Shown here in pieces: positions 11,769 through 25,051 of a stretch of 64,000 nt of DNA (position 1 is the first letter of the stretch; each line of letters starts with the position of its first letter). This DNA comes from Drosophila pseudoobscura (Eukaryota > Arthropoda > Insecta > Diptera > Drosophilidae). The notes under the pieces are model-generated. The model did not search any database and was not told the origin of the DNA. It was given only the letters and a program-made list of their open reading frames with translations. Where the stretch lies: the NCBI RefSeq assembly GCF_009870125.1, contig NC_046680.1:13535501-13599500 (forward strand), read 5' to 3'. The position numbers and the translations under genes were made by a program.

Positions 11769-14700
11769 TCAGTAGATACTGCGGCCCAGGGATAGGGGGG
11801 TCGTCACTCCAATGCCCAATGCAAGCCCCATCCCCACACTTCCGGCCCCGACGGAGGCAGTGCTGGAGCTGGGGGCGGAGCCGCCCAGGCCGCCGCCATT
11901 GAACTTTTCGAAGCCGCTCATCGCTTCCGTCGATAGTTTCTTGCGCAGATCCGGTTTGGGTCCGCTGAGGCACATTTTCTCCAGCTGCTGGTGCTGGGAG
12001 CGGACTGCGAAGCGGTTCACGTGCACCGGTATGGGCACTACTATCTTGGTGCCGCTCGCACTCCCGTTCCTGCCCAGGCCGTGGGACGTCAGTCCTGCCT
12101 TCACCCGCTTCCATTTGGCGCGTCGATTTTGAAACCAGATTTTCACCTAGCGAATGGAGGATGCGGTTCTTTATAAATGCGATATTTCTTGCCATAGATT
12201 CACTCTCGAACTCACCTGCACTTCGCTCAGTTTCAGACTTGTGGCTATTTGACTCCTCTCCGTGAGGCTGAGATACTTCTTGGCGTGGAACTCCCGCTCC
12301 AGCTCCAGCAGCTGCTCCGACGTGAAGGCGGTGCGGCGTCGACGCGACTTGGAGCTGCTGGAGCCACTGCCGTTGCCTTGCGAGTCCTTACCGCCCAGGC
12401 CGCTGGCTTCATGGTGCGAGTGGGCACCCTCGTCGTCGCTGCAGTCTTCGCTATCCGAATTGGTATAGGCTGGAAGGTGATTCGAAGAGAGATGTTATTA
12501 GGTGGAGAATAGCTTAAAGGAGTTTTGAGGAAGAAACTAGTCCAGTATCAAATATCTATTTTATTTTATTTAACTACTAAGGCACTAACAATCTCTTGTT
12601 ACCATTCTTATTCGTTTTGTTCTTCTTCTACCATTTCCTTTCTCTTGGAATTTCGGAAATCGTAGCCCTGAAATCTCTTCTCTGTTTCCAAATAGCAATA
12701 TGTGAATTTCAGGGTGAAATCAAGCGATTATGTTTAATAAAGTGTCCTCCTGTTAGTCCACATCCTCTTCCAATTCAAGAATCGCTTCCTCTTAATGGCT
12801 CCCTAACAAGTTTGTGGACTTCTGGCGTAAATGGCCTGTGTCATAACTTGTGGCAAGCATATTTATTTATAACTGAATACATGTGTCTGAATGATGGCCA
12901 GCCCCAGTGCGAGCCCCAGTGCCAGCCTCAGCCCCCAGAAGAGAAGACATCAGGAATGCTCGAGCCGTAATCTGTTTGTCTTAAGCTGTCGTTTGTGGTG
13001 TCTCCCAAGTTGAGCGTGAAAGTTAAATGTCTCCTTGGAGGAGGATGAAGATGCGAACGAGGGTGACAGCCCAATCCCCATCTCCATCCCCATCCCCATC
13101 CCCATCTGGCTGTTAATTTTGAGTACACGGCTAAGCGGTTTTTTAACACTTACACGCTTCGCATGCCCTCGCTGTCACTGATTTATCGGACTCGAATTGA
13201 AGGGGGGTCCCTGCTCGTCCACCACACCCCAGCCACTGCACAAAGCAACCACCCTCCGTCAACCACCCACTCAAACACAGTTATGAATATATTAGTGGAA
13301 AATTTGTTGCGCTTTTCAGCCGCTTTGTTGGAAAATTGATTATGGCAAGGAGAAAGCACTTGAATCCTTCCCAACTTTGGGCCTATTACGATGTGGATGA
13401 GAAGGTCTATTCTCTACGCTAACGCTGACTGAGAGCTGAGTATGTTCCTTCCATTCGAGTGGCAGGGCCAAATCGTCATGTTTGTCAAAACGTCAGCACA
13501 CCATCCACGACTGCGTCTGTGACTGTGCCTATTGTTACGGATGTTCTGTATTCTATTGCTGGGAGGGCTGACCGAGCCCTATCACAGAGCAAGAGTTGTG
13601 AAAACTTTTCACAGCTTTGATTGACACCGAACATTGGGTCTTAATGCGCTTTATGCTAATTCTGATTATGACTTGGCAGCCTCAATTTTAATTACCATGA
13701 CAAAACCACATTAGACAGCAGTCTCCGGACTGGCCAGGGACTGGGACTGTGACTGTGACTGGGACAAGGCCCAGCCAGTGAGAGGGTGGATAGGCAGGGA
13801 ATGGGAGATTTCATACGAATATGATCCGAAACCTGACATTGGAGTGAGTGCTGCAGCACTTACGAGTACAAGTTATTTTACGAGCATTTGTGGCATTTAA
13901 GTTGCGATAGGGAGGTGTGATTGCTCTCCCCCTCTCACCTGAATTACTCTTGTTTTTGTCCAGACTTGGCTTGCCTGAAAATTAATCTTTCAGTACTATT
14001 AAGCAGAGCTATGTCTGGATGGATTGTTGCACCTTCCTACACATCAGAATACCCATCATTCCATTCCTATTAGAGCTATTTCAGTGCTGAATATCTTTAG
14101 GACGTACTTATTCCAGTCAAAACTTTAGCAAAAATCAACCGATTTCCTCTGGGGCTGACTCTTTCAAATACGTAAGACTTTTGCAGATTAACAATATAAA
14201 AAGTTGGCACTTGATATGAACGATTTTCCATGGTTCTGTCCAATTTCAGCTATGTAATTATTAATACATATGCCTAAAGCCTGCGCTCAAGAGCCGACTG
14301 TGCAATATTACCTTTCTTCAAACATGATTTGGTGGAAAAACACAGACAGATTGTAAGCCGTTGACACTTCTACCCAAAGAGTTTCTGATATTCCAAATGA
14401 TCTCTAAATACAAAAAGTATTTATCACTGCAATTCTAAGCAAGACCTATAGCAAAGCACTCGAATGCTTTTCCCCTAGCTCTCTGGTACCCACCTCCATT
14501 GCGACTCTTGTCCAGCTCTCTGTTGCAGTTCCTTGGCATCGGTGATAAAGTAAGGCTGATGTCGCTGCTGGAGTCGCCGCTGCACTCGTAGTCCTCGTCC
14601 ACGCCGACATCCAGTGTGGGCTCCACAGGGCTGTGGCTGACGGACTTTGCTGGCGAGAATGGATTGGCCTGCAGAAGCATCGGCTCCTGCAGGTGCATCA

Positions 14701-15337
14701 GGCTGTGGCTTGGGTGATCCTCCTGCAGGCGACCCGCGACGGCCATGTGCTGCAGGCGAGCGTTAACACTGAGATTGTGGACGTAATCCTGGTTCATGAG
14801 CTCCGCCAGGCGGCGATAGCTGAGATCCGTCGGAGTAGCGGCGGAGGCGGCGGCGGCAGCGGCAGACGCATTGAAGGGCAGGAAGCGTGTATCCAGCGGG
14901 TGGGGCAGCGGCGACTTGTCCAAGGCATGTGGAGGTGGTGGATGAGGATGCGATGGCTCCTTGCCGGCAAAGGGGTTGCCAACGGGCGATCCCAGGTAGC
15001 AGCCGCCGCCGGCAATTAAATGCGTTAATCTCTCGTGGTTCTGGGCAAAGTAGCCGTGAAGCCAGGGATTGTAGAGCGGGAACTGGGTGAGGCCCAGGGC
15101 CGAGCTGGCGACCATGGCCCTGGCACTTAGCTCCTGCTCTTGCTCCTGCTCGTGATCCTCTGGCGGGGACGGCGGTGAGGCGGCTACGGATGCCGAGGCG
15201 GATACAGTGGCAGGTGTTTGGGTGGCAATCAGACTTTCGATGGAGAAGGGCTTGGGCACCAGCCTGGTGGTCGTCTTCGTCTCCAGGCTTCCCACAGCGC
15301 CGTGCTCCCCGTTCTGCAGCAGGGCAGGCCGTTCCAT
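11769..15337 (-). CDS. unpg: Unplugged, Gbx-family homeodomain transcription factor
   Basis: Three exons (15337-14494, 12469-12216, 12146-11769) join to 491 residues. The first intron is about 2 kb and the second 69 bases; the second splits the homeodomain just before its recognition helix ([18 protein letters not shown]), a site used in several homeobox genes. The homeodomain spans about residues 324-383 ([19 protein letters not shown]). A hexapeptide-like LYNPWLH lies in the N-terminal half, beside EQEQEQEL, a His/Pro tract and poly-Ala, with an acidic [11 protein letters not shown] stretch before the homeodomain. Unpg is a nuclear regulator of fly CNS and tracheal cerebral-branch development. 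I chose ATG 15337 ([10 protein letters not shown]); an upstream in-frame ATG at 15370 would add 11 residues. The isolated position and long flanks fit a developmental gene. Confidence 0.93.
12470..14493 (-). other. First intron of unpg
   Basis: The 2 kb hold no coding exon. A CATCCC run lies at about 13077-13106 and a GACTGTGACTGTGACTGGGA run at about 13740-13765. Long first introns of homeobox genes often hold enhancers, but I see no decisive site cluster. Confidence 0.6.
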
Positions 15338-17999
15338 CTTTCCCCGGCAAAGACGCACAGGCACGGGCACAGAAACTATACACGCGCGGACTCACAAAAC
15401 TCTAAGAATGCACCCAAGAAATGTTCAACTCCAAGGCGAGGCCTGTCAGCGTCAGCGCAGTGAACCGTTCAGAGATCGGCGGGCAACTGTCGAGTCGCAG
15501 CCAGACATCACGTACGGCACCCAAGGGTCGAGAGAAAGCACCACCAAGTGCCACACACACAAATACTCGTGCACACACTCACACACGGCCAAAGCGGATA
15601 CATGGCTCCGCCCTCTTTCCAATATGGCGCATGACAAGTTGTCTGCCGCGCTGCTGCCATTGGCCGTTGGCTAATTGCCGTGTGGCAGGGCACAGCGAAC
15701 CAGTTTGTCTGTTGCAGCTCCCCCTCAAACCTCTGCTTGATTCCCCCTTGGCTGCCCACCCCGTTTCCCTAATTGCGTTCTGCTCGAATCGCTCTGTAAT
15801 CAGACATCGCCGGACTATGTCTACGGCAGAACGCCCTGCCATTAATGCGCCGTCGTCGTTAGTCCTCCTGCTGAGGAGCAGAGGAGAGGTTGAGCTGGAG
15901 TGGAGGAAATGGCGGACACCGGCTGGGGGATTGGGGAGTGGAGAATGGGTTGCGTTGCGGCTCTCACGAGGCATATTAGTGACCAATTTAAATTCAAACA
16001 TCAGTTTCAAAGGGGGTGTGACAGTCAGGCATCATTAGCAGACACTCAAGAAGGCACTAGTGCTCATCATTTCTCTACATAGTATCTTTATTTACTGATG
16101 AAGTATTCCATTTGTGGGTTCCGCTCATAGCTGCAGATAATTGAAGCGGAGCATGTTTTGCTGGGGTTAAAGTTCGCATATGCTTGAATGAGGCTAGACT
16201 CTGTCTCTATTTTGTATTTATATTGAATCATTATCGGTTAACTACAGCATAGATATTCGTATGTTTCCTATAATTAGGTGGTTCTAGGTACTTCAGATCC
16301 ACGAAACCTCCATAGACCAAAGATAGATTTCGACCGTCATATCCCCTGCCAGCACTTCCGCATCCGCAGTGCCCACAGACCACGCCCAGAGGGGCCTCCA
16401 TCATTGATATGCCAAGCGTTTTTCACACTCCTCCAAAGGCAGCCCAAGGCAGGTGGCAATAGTTATAATAATTTGCATGTTTATGGCTTAATTGATCGTA
16501 ATTGACCAAATTTTTGGCCATAACAAACGAGCCTCCCATTGATTGGAGCGCACTCACGTGCGGGTGTTTGAAATATTTTACGAGCGCTGAACATTGGCAA
16601 ACACTCTGACAAATTCGATGGTTGCATAAATTACAATATAATTATGCGGCTCGTTGGTAATTTTTTGGTTTTTCTGATTATGATGAAAGTTTTTTATTTT
16701 CTTTTTGACGATTGTCAGGGATGGGTTGGGGAGAGATGGGGATACAGCATTTTTGTTGGCTGGTTCTCCGTTGGCAGCGGAAAACGGGCAAATTAACGAA
16801 ATGCAACGAAGCGTTGAATGCGCTCAAATAAATCAGAGCGCTGTTGACACCCGGGGATGTTGCCCAGCCCCATCCCCATCCCCAGCCGCAGCCCCAGCCC
16901 CAGCCTCATTCCTCGTTCTCATCATTCCCGTTTGCAGTTCTCAGCGTTCCTCAGAGGCAGACACGGACACAGATACAAGAGACATCTGTATCTGCATCTG
17001 CATCTGTATCTGCATCTGCACTCTCTTCGTATTGAGCGAGCGCGTTTTTTAGATTTCTTTGGATTGCCCTGCAGACGGAGAACAATTCGAAATTATTTAC
17101 TGACAAATTGTTGCAAATATTTGGCATAGCCGATGATGCACCAGAAATGCGCACAGAAAACAAAATGAAAATAATTAAAGCTTTAGCGAGACGTATAATG
17201 AGATACAAATGTATCTATCCATCCAACGCCTGTGCCCCAACGGCTCTAAATTGTATCGTTTGGCCAATAAAAATTAAATTTTCATGCCACTCGATGAGAT
17301 GTGAAGGCGAACATGTGTTACCGTGACCGCAACACACGAATGCCGTCCAATGTTTACCCAACAATTGCCACGCCCCCACTCAATTTGCGGCAGGACCGTC
17401 CCCACTGACCGGGCCTAGACCATAATTGTGACATTTTACCCTTTCTACCTGCACCGAGCACGTACCCCAGTGCCCGGTTCATAGTAGGCCTACGACTGTA
17501 ATTATGAATTTCTGGCTTATGCCAAATGTTTATTCAATGTAATTGGGGATATCGGAAGCAAATTACACTGTCAATGCTCGTTTGTGGGCAAGCAGGGTTT
17601 ACTCAGTAATTAGTGGGTAGCATTTCCATCGGCCTCTCATCAGACATTCTATGGATCGAAATATTATTAATCATGGGACGCTGACAATTGATAAGGGGCG
17701 TTTCATTCATAACCCATTTATCTATGGATGGAATACCTAACTTTGTATCATGTATCATTCGATTAGAGTTCGAGGGTCCATATGATATAAGTATGTATGT
17801 ATGTAGGATCCATATGAAAATCATAAGTATAGACCAAAATTCAGTTCCATTTCATTTTAGATGAGATAATTTTATGGAAATAACATTATTTTAAATTGTT
17901 CCCTTTTTACTCCGAACACACAATCAAAATTCAAAATAATTTCAACATTTTTTATTCTAACGTAATACAGAGGTGTCAAACTTAAGCTGACCGTTTTTG

Positions 18000-18600
18000 C
18001 TTAAACCTTATTTCATAATCAATCAAATAAAAGGAGTACTTAAAATTAGCCAATCACATTGGAAAATTATTAATTAATTGGATACAATTTTGTGGGAATG
18101 GCTAAATCTTCCATATAGCTGATATTCGACGGAAGATCAAAATTGAGGGAATCGTCGTATTTGTTGAATCATCGGTCATGGCCAGGTTGACAACATTTAA
18201 ATCCTTGTCGCTCACATTCAAAATAGTTAGATTTGGCGCGCACCACTCGGTATATTTTGAAAATGAGGCGGTATGTTTCGGTGCTGTTCTGAGGGTTTTC
18301 GCCGCGCTCCCATGTGGTGTTTTTTAGTGCTAAATGGTATTTTTGTCATCTATTAATTTAATTTTCAATTTTATATAAAAATCCAATAAATGCAAGTATT
18401 TCGAATAGGCCAATCATGTATAGAATTGATTCATCAATCGGACAAAATTGAGTGGGCATGGCCAATTGTTCTATATATCTAGTAATATTAGACGGAAGAT
18501 CAAAAACGAGGAATATGTAAAATATAACTTGAATTCGTCAGTATATTTACGGTATATTTTGGTATATTTTGGCATATTTTGGTATATTTTGGCATATTCC
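18000..18600 (-). repeat. Dispersed repeat family, copy B (two inverted cores)
   Basis: Reverse-orientation cores lie at about 18087-18140 and 18440-18512. Between them is a segment (GGTTGACAACATTTAAATCC and GCCGCGCTCCCATGTGGTG) that recurs, reverse-complemented, at about 53915-54045. The block ends in a GGTATATTTTGGCATATTTT tandem run at 18539-18600. Confidence 0.75.
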
Positions 18601-18606
18601 TAAGGG

Positions 18607-18617
18607 CAGTCACACTG
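18607..18617 (+). promoter_or_regulatory. Motif 1-like site, candidate start region of the CACHD1-like gene
   Basis: CAGTCACACTG differs by one base from Motif 1. It lies 360 bases upstream of the start codon, directly after the GGTATATTTT run. A 5' UTR intron is plausible from CAG|GTAATA (18850) to TTTTCAG (18910). Confidence 0.45.
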
Positions 18618-18976
18618 GCCGCAGTATTTACAATGAAAAAAAATTAAAATTAAAATTAAAAAAATTAAAAAAACTAAATAAACTACTACTATTTTAAGTT
18701 AAAATAGAATGAAAAGTGTGATTAAATGTTGAAAGAAAGCTGCCCCAACCAATGAGCACTCATTTGCCGAGCCGCACGCTGACGAAGCATACACATATCT
18801 TAACAGAAATTCCATAAACAAGACAGCGTGGAAGACAAAAGGGATTCAGGTAATATTGACTTCTTTACTGGCCAATGTTTAAGTGAACTTGAATTGGTTC
18901 CTGTTTTCAGTGATGCGGTAATCCGTTTATGTGCCAGTGGCCAGTGTGCCAGTTTTGTCCAAAAGATTGATACAAC

Positions 18977-21900
18977 ATGTGGCTCAGCAGCAGCTTGCAC
19001 ATCGCGTTGCTTGTCCTGGCAGCGCTGGCGTCTCCAAGTATCAGTCAACACGTTCCTCTAATCATATCCAACAAAACAAGCAATGCCAACAAAGTGCCTA
19101 CAGACTTGGGGGTCGAAGGAGCAGCTGGCTTTATGCCCCTCCAGCAGACGTCGTCGAGCGTTTTCTTTGCCAACTATAATCAGCAAAACGTGATGCAGCT
19201 GCGACACAACATGGAGAGCAAGCTACGCAGCATACGCAATGTGGAGATGCGAGTGGCCAAAATACAAGTAAGTGTCCCAGCCGATTTTCCCGATGTACTT
19301 CCGTCTAATCCCGGCCATTCCTAGGAAATCTTTGACGCTATACACTTTACCAGTGCAAACGGAGCGGCGCCAGCTCGTCAGTCGTTCACAAACGACAGCG
19401 CGCAGGCCAATCCCCAACTGCAGCGGGATTTAAAGCTGTTTAGCAAGCGTCTCAGCAAGAAGCTTCTGAAAGCCACCCACTTAGTTCTGGAGCTGCGCGA
19501 TCTGTTTCGCTATAATCTCAGCAAAGTTCTGCAGTACAGCTACGATGACGAGGACGAGGAACTGGAGAGTGAGTTTGACATGGATTCGGAAATGGAAGAC
19601 TTTCATGCCAAGAAACCAGATCAAGAAACCCAGAATCAGCTCTATTTAAACACCCAAATCGAGAATTGTACGCCTGATTATGAGAATGATCTGGAGACTG
19701 CCACGTCCCAGTCTCTCCATTATAACAAGCAGCAGATACAAATCCTCAACTATCTCAAGTCGGATGATGCGCGCGGCGCATTCCTGAATGAAAACAATGC
19801 CCGATCATTGGCTGTCAATGGTTACATATCCGATCAGCTCTTCCAACTCAAGCGGAGACTCAGCCTGAGCGATGCAGAAGCCTCAAATACCAGCGGCAAC
19901 CACTTCAAGCACATATATTTCCTGTCCAATTCCGATGGAGCCCCAGCTAGCCTCCACTTCCGACAGCTCTATGTTTCGGCCATTAAGCAAAAGTTTGTGC
20001 TGTTCCTCATCGATGTGGGATCGGCTCTGAACGCCGAGCTGTTTGATCTCACTAAAAACTTTGGTAAATATTTCATTTAGACCTCTTTCTCAGCTTCAGA
20101 GATCACAGTTTGAGTTTCTTGCAGTTCACGAGATGCTGCAGCTGCTAGAGGACACGGATAAAGTCTCGCTGGTGACGGTTGCCAGCGAGGCGAACATTAT
20201 GGCTCTGGATGCCTTCCCGTCGGAAGCTGTGCACGGAGTGTATGGTGCCACCCGTGCCCACAAGGAAGAGATACTTAGCTATGTGAACAGCTTGAGCCGT
20301 GCCCACGCTCTAACCAACCATACATTGGGATTCGAGTATGCATTTCATCTGCTCCGACGCCTCCAGAAATCGGGAATGCTTAACACAGCGGAGCAACCAG
20401 TAGAGTTTGTGTATTTGACGCGTGGCCTCCTGACCAACTTATCGGATGCCATGGCTGTTCTTCGAGTGGTTGCTGAAGGCCAGGGACACCTCAAAGCCCC
20501 AGTGATCATCAATACCTGCGCCGTGGTCCTGGATGAAAAGCGGATTATGTACGAAAAGCAATTCCTCAGCGATGTGGCTACCCAGAACTATACAAAATAC
20601 GAAATTAATGTGACAAAATGGTGGCCCATTGGACAACAGCCCTCACAGTTGGCTGGGCGCTTCTTTGTGCTCAGCAAAATGCATGCGGAAACGTTGCTTC
20701 CGCAAACCAGTTCCCGGATCTTTGGTCAGCTTTTCGTGGAACGTTATTTGACGGACACGTTGGAGGTCCATCCTCCCATTGTGGATGCAGAGAGCGGAGG
20801 TGAGAGCTCTGTGCACTCTTTTCCACAATCCTCTATAATATTCCTCTCCTTCGCAGATGTTCTGGTCTCTATAACGCATGCAGTGCCTCCATATGGTGTT
20901 GTAGGAGTCAACTTGTACCTGGCGGATCTGCTAGAGGATCTGCTCAACTACCCCAGTGCTGCTCCCAGTGCCAGGCAGGGCAGTGGCTATGCCTTCCTCC
21001 TCGATCGCTCCTCGGGCAACACTCTGGCCCACCCGGCCTTTCCCCGACCGCTCATCCAGCGAGAGACCTCGTATCCCGTGAATATTGCTTACCTAGAGAA
21101 CGCCACGGACTTCTCCGGTCACATTCGGGAGCGCCTCCTGCACGAGGAGAGTGGCAATGCCACAACGGAAGTTTATCTCGGCAAGCAGCGGCTGCAGCGC
21201 ACCTACCACTGGCAATCCGTGCTGGGCATCTACGTGGTGTGCTTGGTGAGTAGTGGCAGCGATGTCATGCGGAATGATTCTGCGCAACGATACAACCTGA
21301 AGGATACAGTGTCCAACTACGAGCCCGGCTACTACGGAGAGAGCATGGACTTGCTATATCATCGGCTGGACCTCGCCCAGGGCGGGACTGCAGTGCCTAA
21401 GATCTGTCGCTACTTCAGACAAATGGCCACAATGGGTGAGTACATCGGGCACATCCCATAAAAGAGCCATCCCGCATGGATTACATACTTGAATCTCTTG
21501 CAGATGCACCCACGCTGTTCCTTAGCGCAGCTGCCTTTGAATCGCCATTTGGATTCCTGCACAACAACCGCCCGAGCACACAGCTCCGACATGTGGAAAA
21601 CATTATGGCGTATCTAAAGGAGCCGACCGACGTGCTGGCCAATCCCGGTCTGCGACCCAGCATCCGGCATGAGGTGAGTATGCTCTACCAGGCCCTGCAG
21701 CAGTTGCGTCGTCGGCATCAGGATACACGAGGATCGCTGCGCGATCACATCATTCGACGATACATGGCCAGTGTAAGTGGAGTGCTCCAGCTGTATCCGG
21801 GTTGCCTGCTCAGCAGCAGCTACGATCCCACTCGGAGGCCATGGTTCCGTCAGGCCATGGCCCAGCCGGGAAAAATTGTGAGCACAGCCCCGTATCTGGA

Positions 21901-23578
21901 TGCGGGAGGAGCCGGATACATCGTCACCCTGGCGCACACCATCTTCGAGGGCAAGGCGCATGCCCTCCACTCGGCCCAGCAGGACAGGCCGGTGGGTGTG
22001 GTCGCCCTAGATGTACCCTATGCCTTCTACTATCGCCTGATCCTGGAGAGCACGCCGCTGTGCCAATTGCCGCACATGAAATGCCTGATATTCGAACACG
22101 AGGGCTACCTGCTGGCCCATCCCAGCATGCTGCAGCCGGCCACGCCCACGAGGAATCAGAGGCGACCGCACGAGCATCTCACACACAAGGAGTCATACTT
22201 GGCCAACGACATGCTCAACCACGGCCAGCTAGTGCGGAAACTGGGTTGCGCCAGCTACCAGAACCGTACTCTGCAGCGTTACTACGCCTTCAACACCTCG
22301 TTGGCCAGCATCCTGGGCAACGTGGTGCACGGCGAGCGGACCAAGTACGCCATTGCCCTAATCCGGGGCAGCAATCTCTTTGCCGCCGTGCTGAACTCCA
22401 GCTGCGACGGAGGAGCCTTCTGTCCGTGCAGCACCATCGACCGGGAGTGCCTCAACTGCAAGCGGATGGATCAGACGGACTGCGAATGCCCCTGCGAGTG
22501 TCCCATGGTGGGGGACGGAAACACATCCTCGTCCTTCGAGTACTACGCCAACTACACGCAACACTTCCCATACTGTTCGCCTCCCAGCGAGCACTTTATA
22601 GCCCTGCCCCCGACCACCCAGTTGCTGAGCGGACTGCCAAGTTGTGTGGTAGCGGGAGGCTGCGAATCGTACTCCAGCCAAAGGGAGTGCCTGGGCGTGA
22701 TGGGCTGCGAGTGGTGCCAGCAGGATGTGGACGGAAATAGTTTCAGTAACTCCTTCTGTGCCTCCCAGGCCAGCTGCTTCAACGGTGTGCTGGCTTCATT
22801 GACGCCCTATGGCGAGCTCGACGAACTGGAGCTGTTAGCTGCCCATAATCCCCAGAGAGAGCAGCATGCATACTCCGCCTTTGGACCCCTCGGAGGTGCC
22901 GTAGTCGTCCTTGCCATAGTCATTGCGTTTGCCATTTACTGCTACAGGCACAACTTGGACTCCCAGGCCCAGGAACAGTTCTATGTAGATTCCGTTCAGG
23001 AGGAGAACTACGGATTGCCGCTGTCGAGATTCAACTTTGACGACTGCAAGGCCCACGACGAGCCTCCGCTCGGAGGGGGCTACGATCACACGGCCGCCCA
23101 GCGGCAGCTAATGCATGCGGCGGACATTTCGCCCTATCACGTCTCCAGCGGTAGCAGCTACCGACGACCGCCCAACGGGGAGTCCGATCATGGCTACAGC
23201 ACCATGACTCCGCACGAGGACAGCTCCGACCAGCAGTGTTTCACCTTGGCCGAGCCGCTGCTCCTGAACGATAAGCGGCACAGCAAGTCGGACACCATGT
23301 CCATATCCACCTCTATATCCAGTCCAACCAATCGCCAGCAGTCTTCGACACAGCCCAACACTCATCCCTACTTGAGCAATCAGCCCACCTCGAAGACGGA
23401 GCGATACAAGCATCAGCAGATGCAGGCCACGCCCTCGCCCTGTCGAGGACCACCGGGCGGCGGCGTCTATGGCCAGACAACGCTGCCCCTGTGCGCCGTC
23501 GAAGGTGACGAGACGCGACCCCACTACATACTGGCCCCCGTAACGGTGCATCGGCACATGGAGACCGCCGAGTCGTAG
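18977..23578 (+). CDS. CACHD1/alpha2-delta-like protein: VWA and Cache domains, single-pass membrane
   Basis: Five exons (18977-19267, 19325-20063, 20125-20799, 20857-21435, 21504-23578) join to 1452 residues with phases that all agree. A signal peptide (about 1-23) is followed by a VWA-type domain (VLFLIDVGSALN, then DKVSLVTVASEANI), two Cache-like regions (YLENATDF; PTRRPWFRQAM, GGAGYIVTLAHTI), a Cys-rich segment (CPCSTIDRECLNCK, CECPCECP), a helix at about 1222-1244 and a long cytoplasmic tail with ESDHGYSTMTPHEDS. The tail motif and the Cys pattern match vertebrate CACHD1, a relative of calcium-channel alpha2-delta subunits that modulates channels. The VWA lacks a standard DxSxS metal site, as CACHD1 also does. 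Poly(A) signal AATAAA at 24098. The fly symbol is not certain to me, so none is given. Confidence 0.88.
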
Positions 23579-25051
23579 TCCACATAGAACTGTTAAGTTT
23601 TAGTAGAGTAAGATGTCCGCTTGTTTGCCAACTAAATTAAGTGACCCCCACGGGCAGTTCAACTGCCGCCCACCCCCGGAAGTTGGGCCCCGGATACCAT
23701 GTCGACTACAGTGTAATCCACACCACGAATGTCCACGAATGTGCATGTATATCTGTTACAACCTCTGAAAAGTGAGAGTTTAACACCAACAATTTAGTGA
23801 TGACGTTGTTTCTGCCATTTTAATGTATTCGATTTATAGTATTTTAACATATGTAATTTATTGCAAAAAGTATTACTACATTATGCAGCTACTTCCAATA
23901 TTTTTAGCATTTATTCGATAAGCACCAATCAATCGCAGAATTGTACTTACTGCCCGTAAAGCAATTGTACGACACGATGCCGTACACGTATACCATTTTT
24001 TTGTAATAAATCCTATGTCCATAAAGTTACTAACTACCGATTTTAGTACTAAATACTTATACAATACATACAAAATTATCTAGCATTGTACGTTTCAAAT
24101 AAAATGTTTAAATTTTGCATAAAACAAAAGATCTTAACCTTGATCCAGAGCGAATCGTTCAATCGATTGTATTGCCAATTTCTCGTCCTCCGATCAGCTG
24201 GCCGCGAGCGTTAATGAATGTATTTTTACACATATACAGTCTATATGCAAAGATAGACGCTGGCCAAAATCTGTTCTGTCGTTTTATAAATAACAATGTC
24301 TACTCAGGGGTTGTCAGGTTACCTGAAGGCTAACCATGTTTGGGAGATACCCTACCTTAATGCCTTCCTTCTTCTTGACCACAACATTTTCATGTCAGTT
24401 AATAAACCTCTCCGTAACCGTTTCGTAACCGTCTTAAACCGATTCGTTGTGATCGCATTTGACAACCCTGGGCGGGAGGCTGCAAGCTATAGATTTTTTA
24501 TTGCAACTGCTGCATTTGATTTTCTGGTCTGGCGCGCGACGAACGTTGTTTTGGGTCCTCTAATTTCAGCCCAGCAACACAACTTTACTTCATCTACACT
24601 TCAGGCCTTTCTGCACTTCACTTCCGATCCCCAGCACTTTGAAGTGAGTGTTTTTTCGATTCCCCTAGTGCCTCTGGTTTTCCAAAGTTTTTCGAACTAT
24701 AAGCAAAGTGCTACGCTACCGATTCTCACTGGGAACAAACTATTACGCAATTCTTAATGCTGTGATGAAGTGTTTGCAAGAGAAAGAAAACAATAGTTAT
24801 GTAAAAAAGGAATTGAAACCATGAGTCCGAAATGAATGTTGTCAAAACGAAACGGTTAAACTATTGGGATTTTTCGAAAATGGAAGTATATCTTCCGTTT
24901 AGTTCATAAGTGATTATGGAACAAAGATCACATTGTATGCTTTCTGTTCTATGTATATGGAATCCGTTCGGTTACATCATGACCTTAACCTTAAAGCATC
25001 CTAATTCCTCCCTCCGCGTTCCCATCTCTTTTAGCACCTTCTCTTGGCAAT
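23579..25051. other. 3' UTR of the CACHD1-like gene and 5' region of Mpcp1
   Basis: The left part ends at AATAAA (24098). A probable Mpcp1 5' UTR exon ends at GAA|GTGAGTG (about 24643), and the coding exon follows CTCTTTTAG (about 25034). A 153-codon open frame at 24296-24757 overlaps the putative UTR exon and does not look like protein. Confidence 0.5.

Larger units (their letters stand above)
15338..18849. other. unpg upstream region and CACHD1-like promoter region
   Basis: No credible coding sequence is present. CCCAGCC-type and TCTGCATCTGTA-type simple repeats lie at about 16865-16905 and 16986-17020. Two inverted cores of the dispersed repeat occupy 18000-18600, followed by a Motif 1-like site. 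The unpg promoter must lie in the left part; no TATA box is evident. Confidence 0.55.

Noticed and set aside
21802-22740. 312-codon alternative frame within the CACHD1-like gene
   Set aside because: It overlaps the strongly supported coding exon in another frame, is rich in Arg/Pro/Gly and has no recognisable domain.
24296-24757. 153-codon open frame upstream of Mpcp1
   Set aside because: It crosses a probable 5' UTR exon donor (GAA|GTGAGTG) and has Phe/Leu-rich random-looking composition.
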